From positions 1-14,160 of the forward strand of contig CALGIA010000002.1 of assembly GCA_937916005.1 (NCBI GenBank): 14,160 bases of DNA, written 5' to 3'. Positions 1 to 6,476 of the stretch are shown piece after piece. Position numbers and translations under genes: made by a program. Under the pieces are notes generated by a model that saw only the letters and a list, made by a program, of their open reading frames with translations, was not told where the DNA came from and made no database searches. The DNA is from an uncultured Rhodospirillaceae bacterium (GTDB taxonomy: Bacteria; Pseudomonadota; Alphaproteobacteria; MPNO01). Positions within the stretch are counted from its first letter, which is position 1. Every line of letters starts with the position of its first letter.

Positions 1-355
1 AATGTCACCGCGATGGAATTGAAAATTTCATGCCCGATCCAATTTTTCGCTTTGTCCATTATCAATGTCGAGAAAGTCATTAAAACCATGTCTCTAGACA
101 GATTGTGTGATTTGCAGGATCGTTTAACATGCGAATAGAAATCGATACCGACGGACCGTACTTGTCGTATCCGGGTACGCAACATCGTGCAGTGGTTGGC
201 GCCGCCAACGGTTAGAGAATGTCCGGGTTTGCACAACGAGGAAGTCAGCCAGCCGGAAATCTTCGTCTGTTTTTCCCTTAAAATCAGACTTACCTGCCTC
301 TTATATTCGTATGTGGCTTATTGAGTATCAGCGCAGGGGCCTCGTCGCTGGGCGG
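1..355. other. Intergenic stretch, no supported gene
   Basis: This stretch lies downstream of the minus-strand MFS gene. It is visibly less GC-rich than the rest of the window, especially bases 1-130. The only open frame touching the left edge that could be a gene start is on the minus strand from an ATG at 89 running off at base 1 (about 29 codons, reading MVLMTFSTLIMDKAKNW at its start). It has no convincing ribosome site and is too short to identify. A small hairpin-forming repeat, GTTGGC-GCC-GCCAAC, lies at 195-209 but has no T-run after it, so I do not call it a terminator. I see nothing else. Confidence 0.5.
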
Positions 356-1540
356 TTAGGGGGTGGACCGCATGGAAACGACCAGCAACAGAATGGCAAG
401 CATCCCGACCGCGCCGCCGCCGAGATAGACGGCTTCCATGCCGCCCAGCGCCAGCAATGCGCCCATGACCAGCGGCCCGACGGTCTGGCCGGTGCGGAAC
501 ATGGTGGCGTTGAGCGCCATCAGCGCGCCGCGCTGTTGCGGCTCGCCGGTTTCCGCAAGCCGCACCTGCACAACCGAAATGCCGATGCCGTGGTTGGCGC
601 CGAGCAGTGCGACGGCGGCGGCGACCGCCCACATGCTGCCCACGAAGGGGATCATGGCCGTGGCCAGAGCCATCAGGGAAAATGTTGCGATCAGGATGTG
701 ACGCCCCCGGAAGCGCCGGATCAGCCTGCCGGTAAAGACCGAGGCCACCGCGCTGCCCACGGCGCAGGACGCCATGACCCAGCCGATATCCACGCTGCTG
801 GCGTTGAATTTGTCTTCCAGCAAAAAGGGGATGAAGGTCACCAGCGGCCCGTACAGCAGGACAAAGGCGACAAGGCTGGAAAACAGCATGGCGGCGGTGC
901 CGCGCTGCAGCAGGCTGAGCCACAGCTTTCTCATATAGGTCGCAAAACTGTCGGACATGCGCGGTTCCGGGTTCTTCAGCCACAGCATGATGGCCAGGGC
1001 GATGGGAAACCCGATCAGCGGCAGCACAAACGGATAGCGCCAGCCGATCAGGGCCAATGCGCCGCCGACCGCCGGATAGGCCGCCGCCGCCGTGGAGATG
1101 AAACCCGAGTTATAGCCGGTCACGCTGGCGCGCTCATGGCCTTCATACATATCGCCGATCAGGGTGATGTTGATGGCGCTGAGCGAGGCGACGCCCGCGC
1201 CCTGAATCACCCGCAGGATCACCAATTGGGAAAAACTGTCCACATAGGCGCAGGCATGGCCGGCGACGGCGAAGACAAGGATCGACGGCACCAGAATGCG
1301 CTTGCGGCCATAGCGGTCCGACAACAGTCCGAAGCACGGGGTCAGAATCACCCCGGGCAGGGTAAAGGCGGCGACCAGCCATCCGGCCCCCTGGGGCGAG
1401 ACGCCGAAGACCCTGCCGACTTCCGGCAGGATCGGCGTGATGCTGGACACCCCCATCACGGAAATCAGCGTGATCGAAAAGATGATCAGCAATTCGCGCT
1501 GCAGAAACAAAGGGGTGGAGCGGGGTGGTTTCGGCGTCAT
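356..1540 (-). CDS. MFS transporter, DHA1-like drug/metabolite exporter
   Basis: A major facilitator superfamily permease of 394 residues, the usual size for a 12-helix carrier in the inner membrane. Hydrophobic segments run through the whole protein, beginning with LLIIFSITLISVMGVSSITP. The loop between helices 2 and 3 carries the MFS motif A (GLLSDRYGRKRIL), and helix 4 has RVIQGAGVASL, typical of the DHA1 drug:proton antiporter branch. The frame is open upstream to 1660, but the hydrophilic extension is unlike an MFS N-terminus. I chose the ATG at 1540, just before the TPKPPRSTPLFLQRE lead-in, although no strong ribosome site precedes it. The gene is divergent from the flavoprotein at 1677, with 136 bases between the starts. 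Export of a pathway intermediate or toxic compound is plausible; the substrate cannot be told. Fold confidence is high, start confidence moderate. Confidence 0.9.
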   Translation of the reverse strand: MTPKPPRSTPLFLQRELLIIFSITLISVMGVSSITPILPEVGRVFGVSPQGAGWLVAAFTLPGVILTPCFGLLSDRYGRKRILVPSILVFAVAGHACAYVDSFSQLVILRVIQGAGVASLSAINITLIGDMYEGHERASVTGYNSGFISTAAAAYPAVGGALALIGWRYPFVLPLIGFPIALAIMLWLKNPEPRMSDSFATYMRKLWLSLLQRGTAAMLFSSLVAFVLLYGPLVTFIPFLLEDKFNASSVDIGWVMASCAVGSAVASVFTGRLIRRFRGRHILIATFSLMALATAMIPFVGSMWAVAAAVALLGANHGIGISVVQVRLAETGEPQQRGALMALNATMFRTGQTVGPLVMGALLALGGMEAVYLGGGAVGMLAILLLVVSMRSTP

Positions 1541-1589
1541 AATGCCGGTTCTATAGACCCTTTGTCCGGCCGGTGCGACCATTCCCTCC

Positions 1590-1614
1590 ATCAATGAAAA
1601 GCAGGGGCATTGAT
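1590..1614. promoter_or_regulatory. Inverted repeat in divergent promoter region, possible operator
   Basis: ATCAATG (1590-1596) and CATTGAT (1608-1614) form perfect 7-base arms around an 11-base spacer. The repeat sits in the 136-base region between the divergently transcribed MFS exporter and FAD oxidoreductase, where a regulator would be expected to bind. No regulator gene is in the window. Arms of this length can occur by chance, so this is only a candidate. Confidence 0.3.
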
Positions 1615-1676
1615 CGGATGACCCCACCTCGCGTAGCTTCGGCGGCGACCTATCCAGCAAGAGTGACGGGAAAACA

Positions 1677-3083
1677 ATGACATTCGATCTGATTGCAATC
1701 GGCGGCGGATTTGCCGGGCTGACAAGTGCGGTTCGCGCCGCGGAACTCGGTCTTGATGTCGCTGTTCTCGAACGCGGAACCGGCGAACATTACATGTGCA
1801 ATTCACGGGTCGCCACGGGCGTGACCCACGTCTCGTTCCTGCATCCGGACACGCCGCCCGACACGCTTTACGATCAGATTCAGACCGCCGCCGCCGGCAC
1901 GGCGCGCGCGGATCTGGCGCGCTGTGTCGCCGATAATGCCGCGCGCACGCTGGCCTGGCTCAGCGACCATGGCGCCGATTTCACCAACGCCGCGCACCAT
2001 AGGGCCGGGGGGCCGCCCATGCTGGCGCCTTCCCGCGCGTTCCGGGCGGGGCTCGATTGGGAAAACAGCGGGCCGAACCTGTTCCTGAAGGAACTTCGCC
2101 GCCGCCTGGAAGCGGCGGGCGGAACCATGATGACCGGTGTCGAGGCGGTATCGCTGGTGGTGAGCGATGGCGTCTGCACCGGTGTGAACATCATTGGGCC
2201 ATCGGGTGAAGAATGTCTGGAGGCGCGTGCGGTGGTGCTGGCCGATGGCGGCTACCAGGCCGGGCGCGCGCTTGTCGGCCGCCACATCACGGCGCACCCC
2301 GACCGCATTCGCCAGCGCAATGTGGAAACCGGCATTGGCGACGGGCTCCGCATGGCCGAACAGGCCGGAGCGTCGCTGGTCGGGCTCGACAAGTTCTACG
2401 GCCATGTGCTGTCGCGGGACGCCATGACCCGTGAAGGCCTGTGGCCATATCCGCAGCTTGATGCGTTGTGCGCCGGCGCGGTTGTTGTTGATTCCGATGG
2501 CCGCCGCTTCGCCGATGAGGGTCTTGGCGGCATCGCACTGGTCAATGCCATCGCCCGGCTTGATGATCCCATGGGCGCGGTCGTGCTGTTCGATGCCCAG
2601 GCCTGGGAGGATGCAAAGTCGGCCGATATCGTGCCCCCCAACCCGAACCTGGCCGAGGCCGGCGGGACGATCCTGGAGGCGGGCAGTATCGAGGATCTCG
2701 CGGCAAAGGCGGGTCTCGATGGCGCCGTGCTCGCCGAGACGGTCGCGGCCTATAATGTTGCGGTGGACGGCGGCGCTTGGGACGCGTTGAACCCGCCGCG
2801 CACGACCGTTCCCCATGCGGCAAAGCCAATTCTGAAACCGCCGTTCCGGGCCATTCCGCTGTGTGCCGGAATTACCGTTACCATGGGCGGTATTGCGGTC
2901 GACGGCTCGGCCCGCGTGATACGGCCGGACGACACGCATATCCCCGGACTCTACGCCGCCGGATCAACCGTGGGCGGGATTGAGGGCGGACCGCGCGCGG
3001 GCTATGTGGGCGGGCTGATCAGTGCGTTCCTGCTCGGGCTGGTGGCCGCCGAAACCGCCGCCGCCGATCTTGGCGTGGCCTGA
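1677..3083 (+). CDS. FAD-dependent oxidoreductase, fumarate reductase flavoprotein-like (FAD_binding_2)
   Basis: A 468-residue flavoprotein. The N-terminal Rossmann dinucleotide site is clear: G9-x-G11-x-x-G14 in IAIGGGFAGL, followed by E32 (VLERG), which would bind the adenine ribose. The C-terminus has the matching flavin-closing motif GLYAAGSTVGGIEGGPRAGY and an upstream GGIAVDG strand. This pattern is that of the fumarate reductase/succinate dehydrogenase flavoprotein, 3-ketosteroid dehydrogenase and tricarballylate dehydrogenase (TcuA) group. These enzymes add or remove hydrogens across a C-C bond next to a carbonyl or carboxylate. There is no signal peptide, so it is probably cytoplasmic. 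The ATG at 1677 starts directly on the Rossmann strand and is preceded by a weak GACGGG. The DMT permease follows 15 bases after its stop codon, suggesting one transcript. The substrate is unknown; the neighbourhood suggests an organic acid. Confidence 0.85.
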   Translation: MTFDLIAIGGGFAGLTSAVRAAELGLDVAVLERGTGEHYMCNSRVATGVTHVSFLHPDTPPDTLYDQIQTAAAGTARADLARCVADNAARTLAWLSDHGADFTNAAHHRAGGPPMLAPSRAFRAGLDWENSGPNLFLKELRRRLEAAGGTMMTGVEAVSLVVSDGVCTGVNIIGPSGEECLEARAVVLADGGYQAGRALVGRHITAHPDRIRQRNVETGIGDGLRMAEQAGASLVGLDKFYGHVLSRDAMTREGLWPYPQLDALCAGAVVVDSDGRRFADEGLGGIALVNAIARLDDPMGAVVLFDAQAWEDAKSADIVPPNPNLAEAGGTILEAGSIEDLAAKAGLDGAVLAETVAAYNVAVDGGAWDALNPPRTTVPHAAKPILKPPFRAIPLCAGITVTMGGIAVDGSARVIRPDDTHIPGLYAAGSTVGGIEGGPRAGYVGGLISAFLLGLVAAETAAADLGVA

Positions 3084-3084
3084 C

Positions 3085-3090
3085 GGAAAG
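3085..3090 (+). promoter_or_regulatory. Ribosome binding site deciding the DMT permease start
   Basis: GGAAAG lies 8 bases before the ATG at 3099, but only 2 bases before an in-frame TTG at 3093. The spacing favours the ATG. Confidence 0.5.
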
Positions 3091-3098
3091 AATTGTTC

Positions 3099-4025
3099 AT
3101 GGGTTTTATTTTCCGCATATTCACGATCGGCGCGACGGTTTCGCCGCGCATGGCGGTGGCCAGCGGCGCAACGGCCGCGTTGTTGATGGCCGGTTTCTTC
3201 GTTGTCTCCAGGGCCGGTATCCAGGGCGCGTTTACGCCCGCCGATTTGACGTTTTTCCGCTATGCATCGGCGATATTCCTGCTGCCCATATTCCTGCGGA
3301 ACAACCCGGTCCGTCTGGGGGGCTTGGGATGGCGGCGCGGGCTGGTCCTGGCGCTGTGTGGCGGCGCGGCCATGAACATGCTGATGGCCACCGGCCTGGT
3401 TTATGCCCCGGTCGCCCATGCCAGCATTTTTACCCAGGGAACCACCCCCATGTTCGCCGCCCTGTTGAGCATGCTGTTTCTGGGTGACCGGCTCACGCCG
3501 GGGCGCATCGGGGGTCTTGTGATGATCCTTGCCGGTCTGGCGACACTGAGCTCGGGCGGGATCGCGGATGCGGCATCGGGCGCGTGGCGCGGTGATTTGA
3601 TGTTCCTCGGCACGTCGGTCATGTGGTCCATATTTTCCGTTCTGATGGGGGTATGGCGGGTCGACGCGGTCCTCGGGCTCACCATTGTCGCGGTGATCAA
3701 TTGCGCGGTCTTTGCGCCGATATATTTCATTTTCTTCGACCCCGTTGTGACGCGGCTGCCGGTTTCGGAATGGTGGTTCCAGGCGGTCTATCAGACGATT
3801 TTCGTGGGGATTTTCGCGGCGGTGTTCTATATGCGGGCGATACCCGTCCTCGGCCCCGCCCGGACCGCGCTGGCGGTCACGCTGGTGCCGGTTTTCGCCA
3901 CCATCATGGCAATCACCATGCTGGGCGAGGTTCCGGGCGTGCTGGAAACCATCGGGATGGTGATCGTGCTGGCCGGAATCGTCGCGGCCATGGGGGTTCG
4001 TTTGAACTTTCGGGCGGCGGCCTGA
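3099..4025 (+). CDS. DMT superfamily permease, EamA family
   Basis: A very hydrophobic protein of 308 residues with about ten predicted membrane helices in two similar halves, the layout of two EamA domains. The first half includes LTFFRYASAIFLLPIFL and a GLVYAPVAHASIFTQGTTPMFAALLS segment. The latter is typical of EamA helices 3-4, where small residues and a Pro line the pore. The second half includes FVGIFAAVFYMRAIPVLGPARTAL and ends with LETIGMVIVLAGIVAAMG. Known members export amino acids or metabolites, or have no known substrate. An in-frame TTG at 3093 is a possible start, but the ATG at 3099 is better spaced from the GGAAAG. It follows the flavoprotein gene by 15 bases and is probably co-transcribed. 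The next gene is in a compositionally different island, so this is probably the end of the transcript. Confidence 0.87.
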   Translation: MGFIFRIFTIGATVSPRMAVASGATAALLMAGFFVVSRAGIQGAFTPADLTFFRYASAIFLLPIFLRNNPVRLGGLGWRRGLVLALCGGAAMNMLMATGLVYAPVAHASIFTQGTTPMFAALLSMLFLGDRLTPGRIGGLVMILAGLATLSSGGIADAASGAWRGDLMFLGTSVMWSIFSVLMGVWRVDAVLGLTIVAVINCAVFAPIYFIFFDPVVTRLPVSEWWFQAVYQTIFVGIFAAVFYMRAIPVLGPARTALAVTLVPVFATIMAITMLGEVPGVLETIGMVIVLAGIVAAMGVRLNFRAAA

Positions 4026-4080
4026 CCGTTAACCGCGGCGCATCGCCAAATCACTCGGCCCGGGGTCGGCATATCTCGCG

Positions 4081-4109
4081 TTTAAGTTCCTATGCATAAT
4101 TATTATGAT
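4081..4109 (+). promoter_or_regulatory. Candidate promoter of the parD-like gene
   Basis: TATGAT at 4104-4109 matches the -10 consensus at five of six positions. TTTAAG at 4081-4086 is a weak -35 at a 17-base spacing. The -10 falls inside the spacer of the palindrome at 4089-4123, the arrangement expected for autorepression by an antitoxin. Confidence 0.4.
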
Positions 4110-4123
4110 TTATTATGCATAGG
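4089..4123. promoter_or_regulatory. Perfect 12-base inverted repeat, probable antitoxin operator
   Basis: CCTATGCATAAT (4089-4100) and ATTATGCATAGG (4112-4123) are exact reverse complements around an 11-base AT-rich spacer. The repeat ends 18 bases before the ATG of the ParD-like antitoxin, and the likely -10 box lies in its spacer. Ribbon-helix-helix antitoxins of the ParD family bind palindromes in their own promoters, so this is very probably the autoregulatory operator. Twelve perfect bases per arm is well beyond what chance would give here. Confidence 0.65.
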
Positions 4124-4129
4124 TGAAAT

Positions 4130-4134
4130 GGAGA
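4130..4134 (+). promoter_or_regulatory. Ribosome binding site of the parD-like gene
   Basis: GGAGA is followed by 7 bases and then the ATG at 4142. It supports that start and shows that the small gene is meant to be translated. Confidence 0.6.
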
Positions 4135-4141
4135 TAGAGCC

Positions 4142-4387
4142 ATGGCCACTGAGCGTTTAACGGTTTCCCTTGCGCCGGAGTTAAGGCATTGGATCGATAG
4201 CGCTATTGAATCCGGTGGATATTCGAGCGCGAGTGATTTTGTTGCGACCCTGGTGCGTAATCATCGACGTGCCGAGCAACTGGATCAATTGCTTGCGGCG
4301 GGACTGGCGAGCGGCCCTTCATTGACGCCGGATGACAACTACTGGCGTGATAAAAAGGCGGCGCTTAAGCTCAATAATGTGGGTTAA
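4142..4387 (+). CDS. ParD-type ribbon-helix-helix antitoxin, orphan
   Basis: An 81-residue protein, the normal ParD size. The N-terminal RLTVSLAPELRHWIDSAI is the DNA-contacting strand and first helix of the ribbon-helix-helix fold. GGYSSASDFVATLVR is the highly typical G-x-Y-x-x-x-S-(D/E)-(F/Y) turn and second helix of chromosomal ParD proteins. The C-terminal half, with LAAGLASGPS and DNYWRDKKAALK, matches the toxin-wrapping tail. Such proteins neutralise a ParE RelE-fold toxin and repress their own promoter. Here a strong palindrome and a good ribosome site lie upstream, but no parE-like frame follows. Instead a transposase fragment begins almost at the stop codon. The base composition is lower in GC than the flanking metabolic genes, consistent with transfer. 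It is probably a remnant antitoxin still able to bind DNA. Confidence 0.85.
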   Translation: MATERLTVSLAPELRHWIDSAIESGGYSSASDFVATLVRNHRRAEQLDQLLAAGLASGPSLTPDDNYWRDKKAALKLNNVG

Positions 4388-4401
4388 AGTATAATGACTC
4401 C

Positions 4402-4569
4402 TTTTATTCTAATTTCGTTCGGATGAATAAGACGGTGAAAATGTCTCCGGCAATGGCGGCAGGTGTTTCAGGGACGCTTTGGGATATGGTAAATATCGTC
4501 AAGCTGATTGATGCGGCAGCACCGAAGCCAGAACGGCACGGGGCCTTCAAAAAATGCACCGGGGCTTAG
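4402..4569 (+). pseudogene. C-terminal remnant of an IS1-like DDE transposase
   Basis: Read in the frame ending at TAG 4567-4569, this stretch gives FYSNFVRMNKTVKMSPAMAA and then GVSGTLWDMVNIVKLIDAAAP, ending in PERHGAFKKCTGA. From memory this is the characteristic C-terminal end of IS1-like transposases in proteobacteria, where the pattern is YNFVRxHKTLxMSPAMAAGVxxxLWxxxDIVxLI. Only about the last 55 residues remain; the catalytic core is absent and the frame has no suitable start except an internal ATG at 4423. The homology starts some 15 bases after the parD stop codon, so insertion and later deletion probably removed the antitoxin's toxin partner. Family assignment rests on pattern memory, not on a search. 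Confidence 0.6.
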
Positions 4570-4572
4570 CTC

Positions 4573-4794
4573 ATGCCCAAATTGCTACGAACAATTCTAG
4601 CGGTCATCCTGGCCTTCGTTGGCGCGGGCCTATGGGGGTTTATCGCAACAATATTCGACGCACCTAGCATGATTATTTCGGTCGGCGCATTGGTTATAGG
4701 TGCGGGCGCTTTCATGTGGATGTTTAATCGACATTCGAACGGAGACAATTCCAGGCTTCCCCCCCCATCGCTTGCCGCCATGGGGCCGCGATGA
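4573..4794 (+). CDS. Small putative two-helix membrane protein
   Basis: A frame of 73 residues beginning three bases after the transposase remnant's stop. It has two hydrophobic stretches, LLRTILAVILAFVGAGLWGF (from about residue 4) and MIISVGALVIGAGAFMWMF (about residues 33-51), followed by a short polar, Pro-rich tail. This would make a hairpin in the inner membrane. There is no convincing ribosome site. The tail is encoded across a run of eight C (4759-4766), so its reading frame after that point is uncertain. I do not recognise a family. It could be a genuine small protein or a leftover of the mobile element insertion. Confidence 0.35.
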   Translation: MPKLLRTILAVILAFVGAGLWGFIATIFDAPSMIISVGALVIGAGAFMWMFNRHSNGDNSRLPPPSLAAMGPR

Positions 4795-4834
4795 TAGGTT
4801 CCCGGCCTCAAATTCCAGTGCGGAGTAGCAGGTC

Positions 4835-6433
4835 ATGGCGGCAAATTTCAGCGGATTACTGGACGATCTCCGGGCGGCGGGCGAGCTTGTGGAAATCTCC
4901 AAGCCGGTTGATATCCGCCATATTGCGGCCCTGGTCGATCAGTCGGACAAGGCGCTGCTGTTCACCAATGTGAACGGCTATGACATGCCCGTGGTGTCCG
5001 GCGTGATCAACAGCCGCGAGAGGCTGTCCATCGCCATGGGCTGCGAATTCGGCGAAATTGAAGGCCGGGTGCGGGACGGGCTCGACCGGCCGAAAGCGCC
5101 CAACATGGTCAATTCCGGACCGGCGCGGGAGATTCTCCTCGAAGGCGACGACGTGGATCTGTTCAAGCTGCCGATCCCGCTGTTTTCGGTGCTCGATGGC
5201 GGGCCGATGATCACCGCCGGGGTGACGCTGGCGCGGGACCCGGATGGCGAGGTGGACGGGATCAACGCGGGCGTCTACCGGTTGCTGGTGAAGGAACGCA
5301 ACCTGACCGGCATCGACATCGTCACGCCGAACAATCTGCGCCGCTTTGCCGAGAAGGCCTACGCCAAGGGTGAGGCGCTGCCGATTTCGATCAATATCGG
5401 CACCCATCCCATTGAAGTCATTGCCGCAACCTACAAGGCGCCTCTCGGCACCAGCGAGGTCGAGATCGCCGGTGGCATGCGTGGTGAGGGTCTCTCTCTA
5501 ACTCCTTGTAAAACCATTGATATCCCCTGTATCGCCGATGCGGAAATCGTGCTTGAGGCGGAAATTTTGCCGACCGGCTGGACCAAGCCGGAAGGCCGCT
5601 TCGGAGAGTTCACCCGCCTCATGGGCGGGCTGCACTGGAACCCGCACGTGCGGATCAAGGCGATTTCCATGCGCAAGAACGCGGTCTATTACGCGCTGCA
5701 CATGCCGTGGGAAAACATCTGGCCGTCGGGGCCGATCTATGAGGCCGCCGTGCGCCGCGTACTGTACGAGGCCGGCGTCCAGACCACGGCGGTCAACATC
5801 ACGCCCGGCGGATGCTGTCACTGGCATGCGGTGGTGGCCATCAAGCCCCATCCGGGCGACGGCAAGAATGCGATCACGGCGGCGCTGTCGGTGGCCGACA
5901 TGAAGCATGTCACCGTGGTCGATGACGATATCGACGTGTTCGACCCGGTCGATGTGGAATGGGCCGTGGCGACCCGCGTGCAGGCCGACCGGGATGTGGT
6001 GATTATTTCCAACATGCGGTCCAAGCCGCTGGATCCCAGCCTGTATATCGAAGTCGGCAAGGTGCCCACGACCGCCAAGATGGGCATTGATGCGACCATA
6101 TCAAACGATGTGCCGCGCGAACGGTTTCACCGCATCGCCTATGCCTATGCCGACCAGGTGAAGCTGGAGGATTATCTCGGCGACGCCGGAAACGCGGCCG
6201 GAAAGCCTGCCGCCGATGAGGATATCGCGGGTCTCGCGGCGCGCATCAAGGCGATCATCGAGGTCACGCCGCTTTATTTCGCGGAACTGGCCGAAAAATT
6301 CGTGATTGAAGGATTCCAGTCGGTGGCCCGCGCGCTTGGCGACTTACATGCGGCGGGGGAATTGTGGCAGGATGATGTGGGCCGGTATTGTCTGACCGGT
6401 TCGAAATTCGCCGCGACGCCGCCCGAAAGATAG
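4835..6433 (+). CDS. UbiD-family prFMN-dependent (de)carboxylase
   Basis: A 532-residue member of the UbiD family, cytoplasmic enzymes that use prenylated FMN to decarboxylate, or reversibly carboxylate, aromatic and alpha,beta-unsaturated acids. The catalytic Glu-Arg-Glu set is visible: R149 in NAGVYRLLV, and E253 and E258 in PEGRFGEFT. Their spacing (104 and 109 residues after the Arg) equals that of R173, E277 and E282 in Aspergillus FDC1. N144, five residues before R149, corresponds to the FDC1 metal ligand N168. The C-terminal part holds the usual MKHVTVVDDDIDVFDPVDV and WAVATRVQ strands. The ATG at 4835 is preceded by CGGAG at 4821-4825. The P450 follows after 43 bases, suggesting an operon. 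UbiX, which makes the cofactor, is not in the window. The substrate is unknown; ubiquinone biosynthesis is less likely than catabolism given the context. Confidence 0.92.
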   Translation: MAANFSGLLDDLRAAGELVEISKPVDIRHIAALVDQSDKALLFTNVNGYDMPVVSGVINSRERLSIAMGCEFGEIEGRVRDGLDRPKAPNMVNSGPAREILLEGDDVDLFKLPIPLFSVLDGGPMITAGVTLARDPDGEVDGINAGVYRLLVKERNLTGIDIVTPNNLRRFAEKAYAKGEALPISINIGTHPIEVIAATYKAPLGTSEVEIAGGMRGEGLSLTPCKTIDIPCIADAEIVLEAEILPTGWTKPEGRFGEFTRLMGGLHWNPHVRIKAISMRKNAVYYALHMPWENIWPSGPIYEAAVRRVLYEAGVQTTAVNITPGGCCHWHAVVAIKPHPGDGKNAITAALSVADMKHVTVVDDDIDVFDPVDVEWAVATRVQADRDVVIISNMRSKPLDPSLYIEVGKVPTTAKMGIDATISNDVPRERFHRIAYAYADQVKLEDYLGDAGNAAGKPAADEDIAGLAARIKAIIEVTPLYFAELAEKFVIEGFQSVARALGDLHAAGELWQDDVGRYCLTGSKFAATPPER

Positions 6434-6463
6434 AAAAAAATAGGCGTCGCCATATCACCGTTT

Positions 6464-6470
6464 TAGGAGA
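6464..6470 (+). promoter_or_regulatory. Ribosome binding site deciding the P450 start
   Basis: TAGGAGA lies 6 bases before the ATG at 6477 and only 3 before an in-frame GTG at 6474, which favours the ATG. An A7 run just after the UbiD stop codon (about 6434-6440) has no stem before it, so there is no terminator between the two genes. Confidence 0.6.
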
Positions 6471-6476
6471 GTCGTG

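Noticed and set aside
195..209. Hairpin GTTGGC-GCC-GCCAAC as a terminator for the MFS gene
   Set aside because: The stem is only 6 bp, there is no T-run on either side, and it lies about 150 bases past the gene.
311..1597. 428-codon open frame on the plus strand opposite the MFS gene
   Set aside because: Its product is Gln/His/Gly/Arg-rich with no fold signature; it is the GC-driven antisense shadow of a clear MFS gene.
1541..1660. 40-residue N-terminal extension of the MFS protein
   Set aside because: Hydrophilic, Cys/Pro-rich sequence unlike an MFS N-terminus, in the probable promoter region.
1803..2939. 378-codon minus-strand frame opposite the flavoprotein
   Set aside because: Low-complexity Arg/Gly/His composition and full overlap with a protein that has intact FAD motifs.
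4791..4973. 60-codon plus-strand frame overlapping the start of UbiD
   Set aside because: It lies mostly inside UbiD in another frame and its product is Arg/Ser-rich without any signature.
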